Shown one piece after another: positions 19,304 through 27,494 of a stretch of 64,000 nt of DNA. Origin of the DNA: an uncultured Flavobacteriaceae bacterium. Its GTDB lineage: Bacteria > Bacteroidota > Bacteroidia > Flavobacteriales > Flavobacteriaceae. The number at the start of each line of letters is the position of its first letter. Within the stretch, counting starts at the first letter, position 1. Location of the stretch: positions 104,903 to 168,902 of the forward strand of contig CALJFB010000010.1 of assembly GCA_938073895.1 (NCBI GenBank). The letters are read 5' to 3'. Under the pieces are notes generated by a model. The model had not been told where the DNA came from, did not search any database, and saw only the letters and a program-made list of their open reading frames with translations. The translations under genes were made by a program, and so were the position numbers.

Positions 19304-20215
19304 ATGCTTAACATAAAAAAATATGCAGCCATAGATATAGGTTCAAATGCAGTAAGGCTTTTAATTTCTAATATTATAGAAATGAAAGGCGAACCAGTTC
19401 AATTTAAAAAAAGTTCGTTAGTTCGTGTGCCTATTCGTTTAGGTGAAGATGTTTTTATGAAAGGTAAAATTTCTAAAGAAAATAGAGCACGAATGACAGA
19501 TACTATGGAGGCATTTAAGCTTTTAATGAAATCTCATAAAGTTGTTAAATACAAAGCTTGTGCCACATCTGCAATGCGTGAAGCAGAAAACGGAAAAGAG
19601 TTAGTAGAGTTAATTTCTAAACAAACTGGTGTTAATATTGATATTATTGACGGAGAAGAAGAAGCCACTATTATTGCAGCTACAGATTTAAATGCTTTTA
19701 TTAAACCAGAAAAAACCTACTTATATGTTGATGTTGGTGGTGGAAGTACAGAGTTTTCTGTAATTCATAAAGGCAATAAAGTAGATTCTAAATCTTTTAA
19801 AATAGGAACAGTTAGATTGCTAAAAGATATTGTTAAAAATAAAACTTGGCAAGAATTGCAAGACTGGATAGAATCAAAAACTAAAGATTTTTCAAATTTA
19901 GAGGTTATAGGTTCTGGTGGAAATATTAATAAGATATTTAAGCTTTCTGGAAAAGCTCAATCTAAGCCACTAACGTATTTTTATCTCTCATCTTATTTTA
20001 AAATGTTACAAAGTTACTCTTACGAAGAGCGCATTTATAAGCTAGAGTTAAATCAAGATAGAGCAGATGTAATTATTCCAGCTTGTAGAATTTATTTATC
20101 CGCAATGAAATGGTCTGGAGCCAAGAATATTTATGTGCCAAAAATTGGTTTGTCAGATGGAATTATAAAAAGTATGTACAACAACAAGGTTTCTAGTCAA
20201 TCAAAGATAAATTAG
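19304..20215 (+). CDS. ppx: Ppx/GppA-family exopolyphosphatase
   Basis: This 303-residue protein of the ASKHA fold probably releases phosphate from polyphosphate ends or converts pppGpp. It shows AAIDIGSNAVRLLI (phosphate loop 1), ATSAMREAENG, IDGEEEA and YVDVGGGSTEFSV. The length matches the short, one-module form without the C-terminal HD-like domain of E. coli Ppx. Its place 6 bp after ppk1 supports a polyphosphate role. I cannot separate Ppx from GppA activity by sequence. Confidence 0.9.
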   Translation: MLNIKKYAAIDIGSNAVRLLISNIIEMKGEPVQFKKSSLVRVPIRLGEDVFMKGKISKENRARMTDTMEAFKLLMKSHKVVKYKACATSAMREAENGKELVELISKQTGVNIDIIDGEEEATIIAATDLNAFIKPEKTYLYVDVGGGSTEFSVIHKGNKVDSKSFKIGTVRLLKDIVKNKTWQELQDWIESKTKDFSNLEVIGSGGNINKIFKLSGKAQSKPLTYFYLSSYFKMLQSYSYEERIYKLELNQDRADVIIPACRIYLSAMKWSGAKNIYVPKIGLSDGIIKSMYNNKVSSQSKIN

Positions 20216-20319
20216 GTATTTTGGCTAATATTTAGAATGTTATTATTTTAATATATTATATTAGTGGAGTAATTAAACTAAATTGCAGAGAATAAATGAC
20301 TAACAATAAATTAAAATCA

Positions 20320-20853
20320 ATGAAAAAATCCTTAGTATTAATCGCATTATTATTTAGTGTAACAGCAACATTTGCACAAGAAAACGTTTTTGGAGTTAGA
20401 GCAGGTTTAAATGTAACTAATTTAGACTTTAGCCCAGAAGTGCCAGCAGGTGTAGAAAATTTACATAGAAATGGTTTTGTTATTGGTTTTGTTGCAGAAT
20501 ATGGTATTTCTAAGAAACTTTCTATAGCTCCAGAAGTTCAGTTTTCTGCCGAAGGTGCAAAAGATAAAAGTTTACGTTTAGATTACATACAAATGCCAAT
20601 TTTTTTAAACTATAAGTTAACACGTCAAATTGCTGTAGGTGTTGGACCACAAATTAGTATAAAGTCTCATAGTCACGAAGATGGTCTTCAGAATTTTGCT
20701 TATTCTGGTATTGCTGGTATAACTTATATGATTACGGATGAAATCTTTGTTGATGCACGTTTTTCTTATGGTTTATCTAACATATTTGATGATGCTACGG
20801 GTTTAGATGCTATAAATAAAAACATACAATTTGGTTTAGGAATAAAACTATAA
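20320..20853 (+). CDS. Small outer-membrane beta-barrel protein (OmpW/porin-family type)
   Basis: This 177-residue protein has a signal peptide (MKKSLVLIALLFSVTATFAQ) and then eight or so amphipathic strands, starting FGVRAGLNVTNLDF and closing NIQFGLGIKL with a hydrophobic terminal residue. That is the PorT/outer-membrane beta-barrel domain pattern common in Bacteroidota. I start at ATG 20320; the ATG at 20296 adds eight residues before a good signal peptide. Function is unknown. It has its own terminator and follows ppx by about 100 bp. Confidence 0.8.
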   Translation: MKKSLVLIALLFSVTATFAQENVFGVRAGLNVTNLDFSPEVPAGVENLHRNGFVIGFVAEYGISKKLSIAPEVQFSAEGAKDKSLRLDYIQMPIFLNYKLTRQIAVGVGPQISIKSHSHEDGLQNFAYSGIAGITYMITDEIFVDARFSYGLSNIFDDATGLDAINKNIQFGLGIKL

Positions 20854-20869
20854 TCTAAATTACAGATAC

Positions 20870-20905
20870 AAAAAAAGTCCAATTCGAAAGAGTTGGACTT
20901 TTTTT
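20870..20905 (+). terminator. Rho-independent terminator (GAAA tetraloop)
   Basis: The stem arm AAGTCCAATTC closes on a GAAA tetraloop and is followed by seven T. It ends the barrel gene and stands before the convergent miaE. Confidence 0.88.
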
Positions 20906-20929
20906 ATGCTAAAAGGAATACAACTCAAT

Positions 20930-21529
20930 TTATCCGTGAATAGTTTCGGTTTTACTTAAGCCTTTCATTATTTCGGCTTCATAAGTTAAAAGCTCTTGCC
21001 ATTTTTTATTAACTTCTTCAAGATTACCATATTGTCTAGCAAAACCTAAAAACATAGTGTAGTGGTTTGCTTCACTTACCATTAAATTATAGTAAAATTT
21101 AGCCAATTCTTTGTCTTTTAGTTCTTCAGATAGTAATCTAAAACGTTCGCAACTTCTAGCTTCAATTAAAGCAGCATAAAGCAATCTGTGCACTAATTGT
21201 GTTGTTCTACTGCCACCTTTTGGAAAAAAAGTAATTAGTTTTATAACGTAATCGTCTCGTCTATCTCTACCTAAAACCCAGCCGTTTGCTAAAATTCTAT
21301 CGTGTACCATTTTAAAATGACTAATTTCTTCTTTTACTAGAGCTGTCATTTCTGTAACCAAGTCGCTATATTCTGGGAAACCAACTATAAAAGAAATAGC
21401 TGTGCTTGCAGCTTTTTGTTCGCAAAATGCGTGATCTGTAAGGATTTCTTCTACATTTTTCTCAACAATATTTACCCATCTTGGATCTGTAGGTAATTTT
21501 AGGCCTAGCATTTTTATTGCGTCACTCAT
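20930..21529 (-). CDS. miaE: tRNA-(ms2io6A)-hydroxylase MiaE, copy 1
   Basis: This 199-residue ferritin-like di-iron enzyme would hydroxylate the isopentenyl group of ms2i6A37 in tRNA. The di-iron ligands are visible as EILTDHAFCEQKAA, EEISHF, EARSCERF and SEANHY. It is the last gene of a dnaX-lipoprotein-miaE minus-strand cluster, starting 25 bp after the lipoprotein stop. A second, equally complete copy lies at 24560-25141. Which copy acts on ms2i6A, or on another substrate, cannot be told. Confidence 0.88.
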   Translation of the reverse strand: MSDAIKMLGLKLPTDPRWVNIVEKNVEEILTDHAFCEQKAASTAISFIVGFPEYSDLVTEMTALVKEEISHFKMVHDRILANGWVLGRDRRDDYVIKLITFFPKGGSRTTQLVHRLLYAALIEARSCERFRLLSEELKDKELAKFYYNLMVSEANHYTMFLGFARQYGNLEEVNKKWQELLTYEAEIMKGLSKTETIHG

Positions 21530-21554
21530 AGTAGTATTAAATTTATTAGAAGTT

Positions 21555-22118
21555 TTACTGTGGTATATGTTCTATTGAATATGTTTTGTCTTTATTAAAC
21601 TTAAAAACGTAAAGTTTAGAGTCTTTAGTTGATGGAATAGAATAAAGTACATTTATTTTTACAAAGTTCTTGTTATTGCTATTAGTATCTAACCAAACAC
21701 TTTCTAGTATGCTTTTTTCTATAAAGTTATTGGTCTTATTATCTGTGTTTGTTATTAATTTTTTAGTTATTTTTTCAGAGAACAAAAGTTTTTCATTATG
21801 GTAAATTGTAACTAAAGCTATGTTGTGTCTGTAATAGTGTTTGTTGTTTTTGTTTGCAGATTTAAATTCGTTTAAAACAGAATTAGTCATATCTGTAGTT
21901 AAATTTATTTTTAATCTAAAGCCATTTGAGAGAATCGTATCGGTTTTTATTTTTTGTAATTCCTCAGGATAATATTTAATTTCTTCACTAAAGGAATCTA
22001 ATAATTTGCTCTCAGTTAAAATGGTTTCAGGTGATTTATGGATGCGGTTTCTGCCATCGCAACTTAAAAAGAAACTAATGATTAGGGCAAAAATTAATAG
22101 TGTTACTGATTTTTTCAT
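21555..22118 (-). CDS. Lipoprotein of unknown function
   Basis: This protein of 187 residues (start at ATG 22118; an ATG four codons upstream at 22130 is possible) has a lipoprotein signal with lipobox FLSC, then a soluble region rich in Lys, Asn and Thr with strands such as IALVTIYHNEKLLFSEKI and VKINVLYSI. It may belong to DUF4738, but I am not sure. It sits between the dnaX tau region (13-25 bp) and miaE copy 1, so it is probably in their transcript, without an obvious functional link. Confidence 0.65.
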   Translation of the reverse strand: MKKSVTLLIFALIISFFLSCDGRNRIHKSPETILTESKLLDSFSEEIKYYPEELQKIKTDTILSNGFRLKINLTTDMTNSVLNEFKSANKNNKHYYRHNIALVTIYHNEKLLFSEKITKKLITNTDNKTNNFIEKSILESVWLDTNSNNKNFVKINVLYSIPSTKDSKLYVFKFNKDKTYSIEHIPQ

Positions 22119-22142
22119 TTTATCTAGCATCTATATCTCACA

Positions 22143-22796
22143 CTAATTAATATCCAAATCGAACATGCTTTTTAACAGTTCTAAATTAGGATAGGTAACA
22201 ATTAGTTTGTCGTATTTTTCTTGTGGTGTATACGCGTATTGCTTTTGTAAGACTTCATTTACATTAATATTAAACGAAATATCGTAGTTGTTTAGTGTCT
22301 TTCTTAAGTGATTTAAAATATCGTAAGATTCACGCTCTAACTCAATCTTATTAGTCTCGTTTGGAAACGTTAAATTTATAATAGAACCACTAACTTTTGG
22401 AGCTGCTAAACTTAAAATAGAAGCCATGTTAAATTCTCTTTTAGCTTCTAGATTAGCTATGTAAGCATTCCAAACTTCTAAAAAGGTGTCTTCTTTAAAA
22501 GCTTCTGTTGGTAGGTTTTCTTCGTCTACAACAACATCCATTTGTTTTATTAAATGCTCTTTTTTTGCTCTTATACTTTTTAAGGATAATCCAGAGGTCC
22601 GTTTTGTGGTTTGATTTAAAACAAGTTTTGGCTTTTCTGGAGTTACTGTTTTTGGTGTATCTTGTTTTGGATCTGTAGTTTGTATTTCAGTTTTAGGTTC
22701 CGAAATTTCTACTGCTGGTTCTGGAGTGTTAACTTTTATAGGAGCAATTCCTGCTGTTCTAAAAAATAAAGGTGATATTATGAAGCGGCTAAGCTT
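22143..22796 (-). CDS. dnaX: DnaX tau-specific C-terminal region, in the -1 frame of dnaX
   Basis: From the A10 run (22795-22804) the frame one base back from gamma is open for 217 codons to the TAG at 22143. It reads KLSRFIISPLF, then a Pro/Thr/Lys-rich linker (PEPAVEISEPKTE, TPEKPKLVLNQ), then a folded domain with EVWNAYIANLEAKREFNMAS and LAAPKVSGSIINLTFPN, the pattern of Bacteroidota tau C-terminal domains. An in-frame TAA immediately before the run bars any upstream start in this frame; the first ATG is 22541 (132 aa). So most of it is only translated if reading shifts from gamma. The fusion would be about 574 residues. See the finding. Confidence 0.8.
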   Translation of the reverse strand, partial: KLSRFIISPLFFRTAGIAPIKVNTPEPAVEISEPKTEIQTTDPKQDTPKTVTPEKPKLVLNQTTKRTSGLSLKSIRAKKEHLIKQMDVVVDEENLPTEAFKEDTFLEVWNAYIANLEAKREFNMASILSLAAPKVSGSIINLTFPNETNKIELERESYDILNHLRKTLNNYDISFNINVNEVLQKQYAYTPQEKYDKLIVTYPNLELLKSMFDLDIN

Positions 22797-23866
22797 TTTT
22801 TTTTAGCAGAATCGTGCGTAATAGATGCTAATTGCATTAAGCAAAGTTCTACTAGTAAACGCTGATTTTTGCTACTTTTGTACTTTAAGTCTGTAGCATT
22901 TGCTAATTCTATACCTTGTATCAAAAAGTCTTGATTAGCTTTAAGTGCTTGTTTGGCGTATTTTTCTTTAGTTTGATCTCCAACTTCTAATAAAGACAAT
23001 GTTTCTGGCGATTGACATACCAATAAATCTCTAAAATGACTTGCTAATCCAGCAATGTAATGATGTCCATCGAATCCTTTTGCAAGAATTTCGTTAAACT
23101 GAACCAATAAATTAGGGATTTTATTTTCTAAAATATAATCGGTAGACGTAAAGTATGTTTCATAATCTAAAACATTTAAGTTTTCGGTTACGGCTTGTCT
23201 TGTTAAGTTTTTACCTGCAAAACTAACAACTCTGTCAAAAATAGATAATGCATCTCTCATGGCACCATCTGCTTTTTGAGCAATAATATGTAAAGCATCA
23301 TCGTCTGCAGTAATACCTTGCTCTTTTGCAATAAACTTTAAATAGTTTTTGGCGTCAGTAACTGTAATACGTTTAAAATCAAAAATCTGACAACGCGATA
23401 ATATTGTTGGTATAATTTTATGCTTTTCTGTAGTTGCAAGAATAAAAATGCAATGTTTTGGTGGCTCTTCTAAAGTCTTTAAAAAAGCATTAAAAGCTGA
23501 TGCAGATAGCATGTGTACCTCATCTATAATATAAATTTTGTATTTACCAACTTGTGGTGGAATTCTAACTTGATCCGTAAGACTTCTAATATCGTCTACA
23601 GAGTTATTGGAAGCAGCATCTAATTCAAAAATATTAAAAGCAAAATCTTCATCTGTAATGTTATGGCCTTCAGAATTAATCATTTTAGCCAAAATACGTG
23701 CACAACTAGTCTTACCAACACCACGTGGCCCTGTAAATAATAAGGCTTGTGCTAAATGATTATTCTCTATAGCATTAAGTAAAGTATTTGTAATAGCCTG
23801 CTGACCAACAACGTCTTTAAACGTTTGTGGTCTGTATTTACGAGCTGATACTACAAAATGTTCCAA
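22778..23866 (-). CDS. dnaX: DNA polymerase III subunit gamma (DnaX, zero-frame product)
   Basis: This 362-residue AAA+ clamp-loader ATPase opens RKYRPQTFKDVVGQ, then has Walker A GPRGVGKT (46-53), IYIIDEVHMLS (Walker B), LEEPPKHCIFILATTE (sensor 1) and the lid helix region to about 350. It ends KKKSLAAS, right after ten A in the mRNA. The four-cysteine zinc module of E. coli DnaX, normally between Walker A and ELDAAS, is missing; the loop is short. A TAATTTTG -7-like box is 25 bp before the ATG. Confidence 0.95.
   Translation of the reverse strand: MEHFVVSARKYRPQTFKDVVGQQAITNTLLNAIENNHLAQALLFTGPRGVGKTSCARILAKMINSEGHNITDEDFAFNIFELDAASNNSVDDIRSLTDQVRIPPQVGKYKIYIIDEVHMLSASAFNAFLKTLEEPPKHCIFILATTEKHKIIPTILSRCQIFDFKRITVTDAKNYLKFIAKEQGITADDDALHIIAQKADGAMRDALSIFDRVVSFAGKNLTRQAVTENLNVLDYETYFTSTDYILENKIPNLLVQFNEILAKGFDGHHYIAGLASHFRDLLVCQSPETLSLLEVGDQTKEKYAKQALKANQDFLIQGIELANATDLKYKSSKNQRLLVELCLMQLASITHDSAKKKSLAAS
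22795..22804 (-). other. A10 slippery run in dnaX (programmed frameshift candidate)
   Basis: Ten consecutive A on the minus strand followed by GC. Zero-frame reading is AAA AAA AAA AGC; the -1 frame is AAA AAA AAG. The E. coli dnaX signal is A AAA AAG and the T. thermophilus one is a run of nine A. A 4-bp AAGC/GCTT stem just downstream is too weak to count as a stimulator. Confidence 0.7.
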
Positions 23867-23890
23867 ATTGTGCTATTTTTTAATTAGTAA

Positions 23891-23898
23891 CAAAATTA
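23891..23898 (-). promoter_or_regulatory. Candidate -7 box of dnaX
   Basis: TAATTTTG on the minus strand fits TAnnTTTG, 24 bp before the dnaX ATG. No TTG lies at the right -33 distance. Confidence 0.35.
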
Positions 23899-23993
23899 AA
23901 GAATAGCAAGAAGAAAATAGATATTTTGGTTGCCGAAATATTTAAGAGTTATTAACAAAATTATTAAGCCTTAATTGTATATTCGCAACTTAA

Positions 23994-24323
23994 AGCAGAT
24001 CGCCTTATCGCGTCTTATTTATAAGATGAGGAAAGTCCGAACACCACAGTGTAGTATAGTGGCTAACAGCCATCAGTCGAGAGATTAGGAAAAGTGCAAC
24101 AGAAAGTATGTACAGGTAATGCTGTAGTGAAACCAGGTAAACTCTATACGGTGCAATCTCATGTAAATTAACGTTTGAGCGTACACGCGTAATGTTAAAG
24201 GGTAGAGAGCTAAAGTGTATTGGTAACAATGCACGTAGATAAATGATAAGGGTTTTTTGTACTTGCTAGGAAGAGATTCTGAAACAAGTTCAGAATTTAC
24301 AAAATTCGGCTTATAGATCTGCT
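23994..24323 (+). ncRNA. rnpB: RNase P RNA (type A)
   Basis: The catalytic RNA of RNase P, which cuts 5' leaders from tRNA precursors. The ends pair as AGCAGATC (23994) with GATCTGCT (24316), helix P1. Conserved blocks are in order: GAGGAAAGTCCGAACACCAC (from 24028), ACAGAAA, GTGAAACCAGGTAAACTC, AGATAAATGATAAG and TTCGGCTTATAGATC. The length of about 330 nt is usual. Between AGATAAATGATAAG and the 3' block there is an additional stretch with a perfect 8-bp hairpin (24276-24296). An eight-T tail follows. ORFs drawn over this region are not genes. Confidence 0.93.
24276..24296 (+). repeat. Hairpin CTGAAACAAGTTCAG inside rnpB; inverted partner at 24352-24366
   Basis: ATTCTGAA and TTCAGAAT pair perfectly across a 5-base loop. 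The reverse complement of its 15-base core is matched at 14 of 15 positions by CTGAATTTGTTTCAG at 24352-24366. It resembles, from memory, a repeat frequent between genes in Flavobacteriaceae. Confidence 0.45.
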
Positions 24324-24559
24324 TTTTTTTTATTTCAGTATTACAGTCAAGCTGAATTTGTTTCAGTTTCAAATTAGAATTCTATTGTATTTAAAATAAG
24401 TCTCAAAAGATCAAGCCTTTTTTAAACACTAATATCTACTATTAATACTACACTTTAAATGTAGCATCTTAATTTTAAATTAACACTAAAACAAATCAAT
24501 ATAGAGTTGTTTAAAACAATTGGTGTATTTTTAAATTAACAAATTATAACATTAAGCAT
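24324..24559. other. Spacer after rnpB with a repeat-like copy
   Basis: It holds the T run that probably ends rnpB (24322-24331), the CTGAATTTGTTTCAG copy at 24352-24366, a small CTACA/TGTAG hairpin near 24452, and otherwise AT-rich sequence. I see no gene. Confidence 0.4.
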
Positions 24560-25141
24560 TTATCCATGTATGCTGCCATGAGTTCCGTATTTTTTAATTA
24601 ATTCAGCTTCAAATGTTACCAAGTCTTGCCAGCGTTTTTCTACATCTATGCCTTGTCCGTATTTTCTGGCTAAGGTTATAAATGTTGTGTAATGTCCAGC
24701 TTCGCTAACCATTAATTCGTAATAAAACTGCGCTAATTCTTTGTCTTCAATGTGCATGTGTAATAATTTAAAACGCTCACAGCTTCTAGCTTCTATCATT
24801 GCCGAAAACAGTAAACGATCTACCATACTTTGAAGTCTATTTCCGCCTTTATTCATAAACTTGTAAAGCTCGTTTACATAGTGGTCTTTGCGTTCTCTAC
24901 CTAATTTATAACCTCTTGCTTTAATTTGTTTACAAACACGCTGAAAATGCTCTAATTCCTCTTGCGCAAGTTCTGTTAATTCTTCCACTAAGTCTTCGTG
25001 TTCGGAATTAAGTGTAATAATTGTTATTGCATTAGTTGCTGCTTTTTGTTCGCACCAAGCGTGATCTGTAAGAATTTCTTCTAAATCTTGTTCTGCAATT
25101 TTTGCCCAACGTGGATCTGTATCTAATTTTAAGTGAAGCAT
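24560..25141 (-). CDS. tRNA-(ms2io6A)-hydroxylase MiaE, copy 2
   Basis: This 193-residue ferritin-like protein is clearly homologous to the copy at 20930-21529 and carries the same di-iron ligand motifs: EILTDHAWCEQKAA, EELEHF, EARSCERF, SEAGHY, and the shared terminal IHG. It differs most in the 45-75 and 105-125 regions. It lies 84 bp after recG on the same strand. Both copies look catalytically complete, so they may have different tRNA targets or conditions; this is inference. Confidence 0.85.
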   Translation of the reverse strand: MLHLKLDTDPRWAKIAEQDLEEILTDHAWCEQKAATNAITIITLNSEHEDLVEELTELAQEELEHFQRVCKQIKARGYKLGRERKDHYVNELYKFMNKGGNRLQSMVDRLLFSAMIEARSCERFKLLHMHIEDKELAQFYYELMVSEAGHYTTFITLARKYGQGIDVEKRWQDLVTFEAELIKKYGTHGSIHG

Positions 25142-25225
25142 TTTTGTTTGTTGTTGGTTTTTAGAGTTTGTCTTTTGTGTAAGCCTTAATTAGTTTTAGA
25201 TTTGTTGCAATAGGTTGGATATAAA

Positions 25226-27328
25226 TTAACTAATATAATTCCAAATATTCTTATACTTACTCATTTGTCTGTAGGTTTCAAGAATTTCTTTATTTTCTTC
25301 TAAAGTTAATCTTGGATCTTTAGTTAGTATTTGTTTGGCGTAATGTCTTGCATGTTGTAAAATATCTCCATCTTTAACCACATCTGCAATTCTAAGGTTT
25401 AGAATTCCACTTTGTTGTGTTCCCATAATATCTCCTGGACCACGAAGTTTTAAATCCACCTCAGCTATTTCAAAACCATCGTTAGTTTTTACCATGGTAT
25501 TAAGTCGTGTTTTGCTGCCTTCACTAAGTTTATGGCTGGTCATTAAAATGCAATAACTTTGCTCGCTTCCACGACCAACTCGACCACGTAATTGATGCAG
25601 TTGAGATAGTCCAAATCGTTCTGCACTTTCTATAATCATAACACTTGCATTTGGCACATTTACACCAACTTCAATCACAGTTGTTGCCACCATAATTTGT
25701 GTCTCTCCTTTTATAAAACGTTGCATCTCAAATTCCTTATCTGCAGGTTTCATTTTTCCGTGTACAATAGAGATTTGAAATTCTGGTAAAGGGAAATCTC
25801 GAGCTATACTTTCGTAGCCATCCATAAGGTCTTTGTAGTCCATGTTTTCGCTCTCCTGAATCAACGGATAAACCACATAAACTTGTCGTCCTTTTTTAAT
25901 TTCTTGTCTTATAAAATTAAATACTTTTAAACGATTTGTATCAAATCTATGAACCGTTTTTATAGGTTGTCTTCCTGCTGGTAATTCGTCTATTAATGAG
26001 ATGTCTAAATCGCCATAAACAGACATGGCTAAAGTACGCGGAATTGGTGTTGCAGTCATGACTAAAATGTGTGGTGGAACCGTATTTTTTCTCCACAATT
26101 TACTGCGTTGTTCTACACCAAATCTATGTTGCTCGTCTATAATAGCTAAGCCTAAATTTTTGAATTTAACCTTATCTTCTAGTAATGCATGAGTACCAAT
26201 TAAAATATCTAATTCGCCACTTTCTAATGCAGAATGTATCTCTTTTCTTTCTGAAGTTTTACTTGAGCCTGTAAGTAGTTTTATGCTGATATTTAATGGT
26301 TTACACAATTCGGATAATCCGTTGTAGTGCTGTACTGACAAAATAGCAGTAGGCGCCATAAGGCAAGCCTGAAAACCATTATCTATAGCCATTAGCATAG
26401 TCATTAAAGCAACTATGGTTTTACCAGATCCAACGTCTCCTTGAAGCAATCTATTCATCTGTGCATTGCTTCCTAAGTCTTGTCTAATTTCTTTAATTAC
26501 ACGTTTCTGCGCATTGGTTAATTCAAAGGGTAAATGTTCTTTAAAAAAGGTGTTAAAATTAGGTCCGATTTGATTAAAAGGAAAGCCTTTAATTTTTGAT
26601 TTATGAATTAAATTTTTAAGAATTAATTGCAATTGAATATAGAATAATTCTTCAAATTTAAGCCTAAATTGTGCTTTAGAAAGTAGCTCTGATGTGGTAG
26701 GGAAATGAATGTTAAAAAGCGCTTCGGATTTAGAAATTAATTTAACTTCTGAGCGTAATTTTTCGGGTAAAGTTTCAACAAATTTTCCTTTGGTTTCCAA
26801 AAATAATTGTTGCATTATTTTAGTTAAAACCCGATTGGTAATTCCGCGATTTGAGAGCTTTTCTGTAGACGGATAAATGGCTTGTAAAGCACTTCTTAAT
26901 CCGTTCTCGTGTTCCGTTAATAATTCAATATCTGGATGCGGCATACTATGCTTTCCGCTATACACATTTGTTTTCCCAAAAATAACATAAGGTGTGTTTA
27001 ATTTTAGGCTATCTTTAATCCATTTAACTCCTCTAAACCATACTAATTCTATGCTGCCAGTTTCGTCTGTAAAAGTGGCAACTAAACGTTTTGCTCTTCC
27101 AGATCCTGCGTCTTGAAAACGTGTTATTTTTCCAATAATTTGTATTTCGGCATTAGAATTAACTAATTTATTGATCTTAAAATATTGGGTTCTGTCTAAA
27201 TATCGGTTTGGAAAAAGATTTAATAAGTCTTGATATGTATTAATTCCCAACTCCTTTTTAAGCAAGGTTGCTCTATTAGGACCAACGCCTTTTAAGTAAT
27301 CTATAGGAGTTTGAAGGTTTACACTCAT
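25226..27328 (-). CDS. recG: ATP-dependent DNA helicase RecG
   Basis: This 700-residue branch-migration helicase remodels stalled forks and Holliday junctions. It has the N-terminal wedge/OB domain (GKITRFQDAGSGRAKRLVATF), the FELTNAQKRVIKEI Q-motif region, Walker A LLQGDVGSGKT, IIDEQHRFGVEQR (DExH box), MTATPIPRTLA, VVYPLIQES, the motif VATTVIEVGVNVPNA and QLRGRVGRG. It is complete and slightly longer than the ~690-residue norm. It is followed by miaE copy 2. Confidence 0.98.
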   Translation of the reverse strand: MSVNLQTPIDYLKGVGPNRATLLKKELGINTYQDLLNLFPNRYLDRTQYFKINKLVNSNAEIQIIGKITRFQDAGSGRAKRLVATFTDETGSIELVWFRGVKWIKDSLKLNTPYVIFGKTNVYSGKHSMPHPDIELLTEHENGLRSALQAIYPSTEKLSNRGITNRVLTKIMQQLFLETKGKFVETLPEKLRSEVKLISKSEALFNIHFPTTSELLSKAQFRLKFEELFYIQLQLILKNLIHKSKIKGFPFNQIGPNFNTFFKEHLPFELTNAQKRVIKEIRQDLGSNAQMNRLLQGDVGSGKTIVALMTMLMAIDNGFQACLMAPTAILSVQHYNGLSELCKPLNISIKLLTGSSKTSERKEIHSALESGELDILIGTHALLEDKVKFKNLGLAIIDEQHRFGVEQRSKLWRKNTVPPHILVMTATPIPRTLAMSVYGDLDISLIDELPAGRQPIKTVHRFDTNRLKVFNFIRQEIKKGRQVYVVYPLIQESENMDYKDLMDGYESIARDFPLPEFQISIVHGKMKPADKEFEMQRFIKGETQIMVATTVIEVGVNVPNASVMIIESAERFGLSQLHQLRGRVGRGSEQSYCILMTSHKLSEGSKTRLNTMVKTNDGFEIAEVDLKLRGPGDIMGTQQSGILNLRIADVVKDGDILQHARHYAKQILTKDPRLTLEENKEILETYRQMSKYKNIWNYIS

Positions 27329-27494
27329 ACCACGAATTTAAAATATTTTAATCAATTTAAAAAAGGTTTATTCTATCATTTTATGCGACTTATAAGCGGT
27401 AAATGTTTAAAACTATATTGAATTAGCAGCAACACTTCGACTTAAAAGTTATAAAAAACTGTATTTTGGTCTATAAGTTGCTTTATCTTTTAGT

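Noticed and set aside
22143..22541. Separate 132-residue hypothetical gene starting at ATG 22541.
   Set aside because: The same frame is open far upstream to the dnaX A10 run and its sequence is the tau-type C-terminal domain, so a fused product is the better reading.
24005..24372. Two minus-strand ORFs of 74 and 95 codons over the rnpB region.
   Set aside because: They lie on the RNase P RNA, whose conserved blocks fully explain this stretch; the peptides have no family features.
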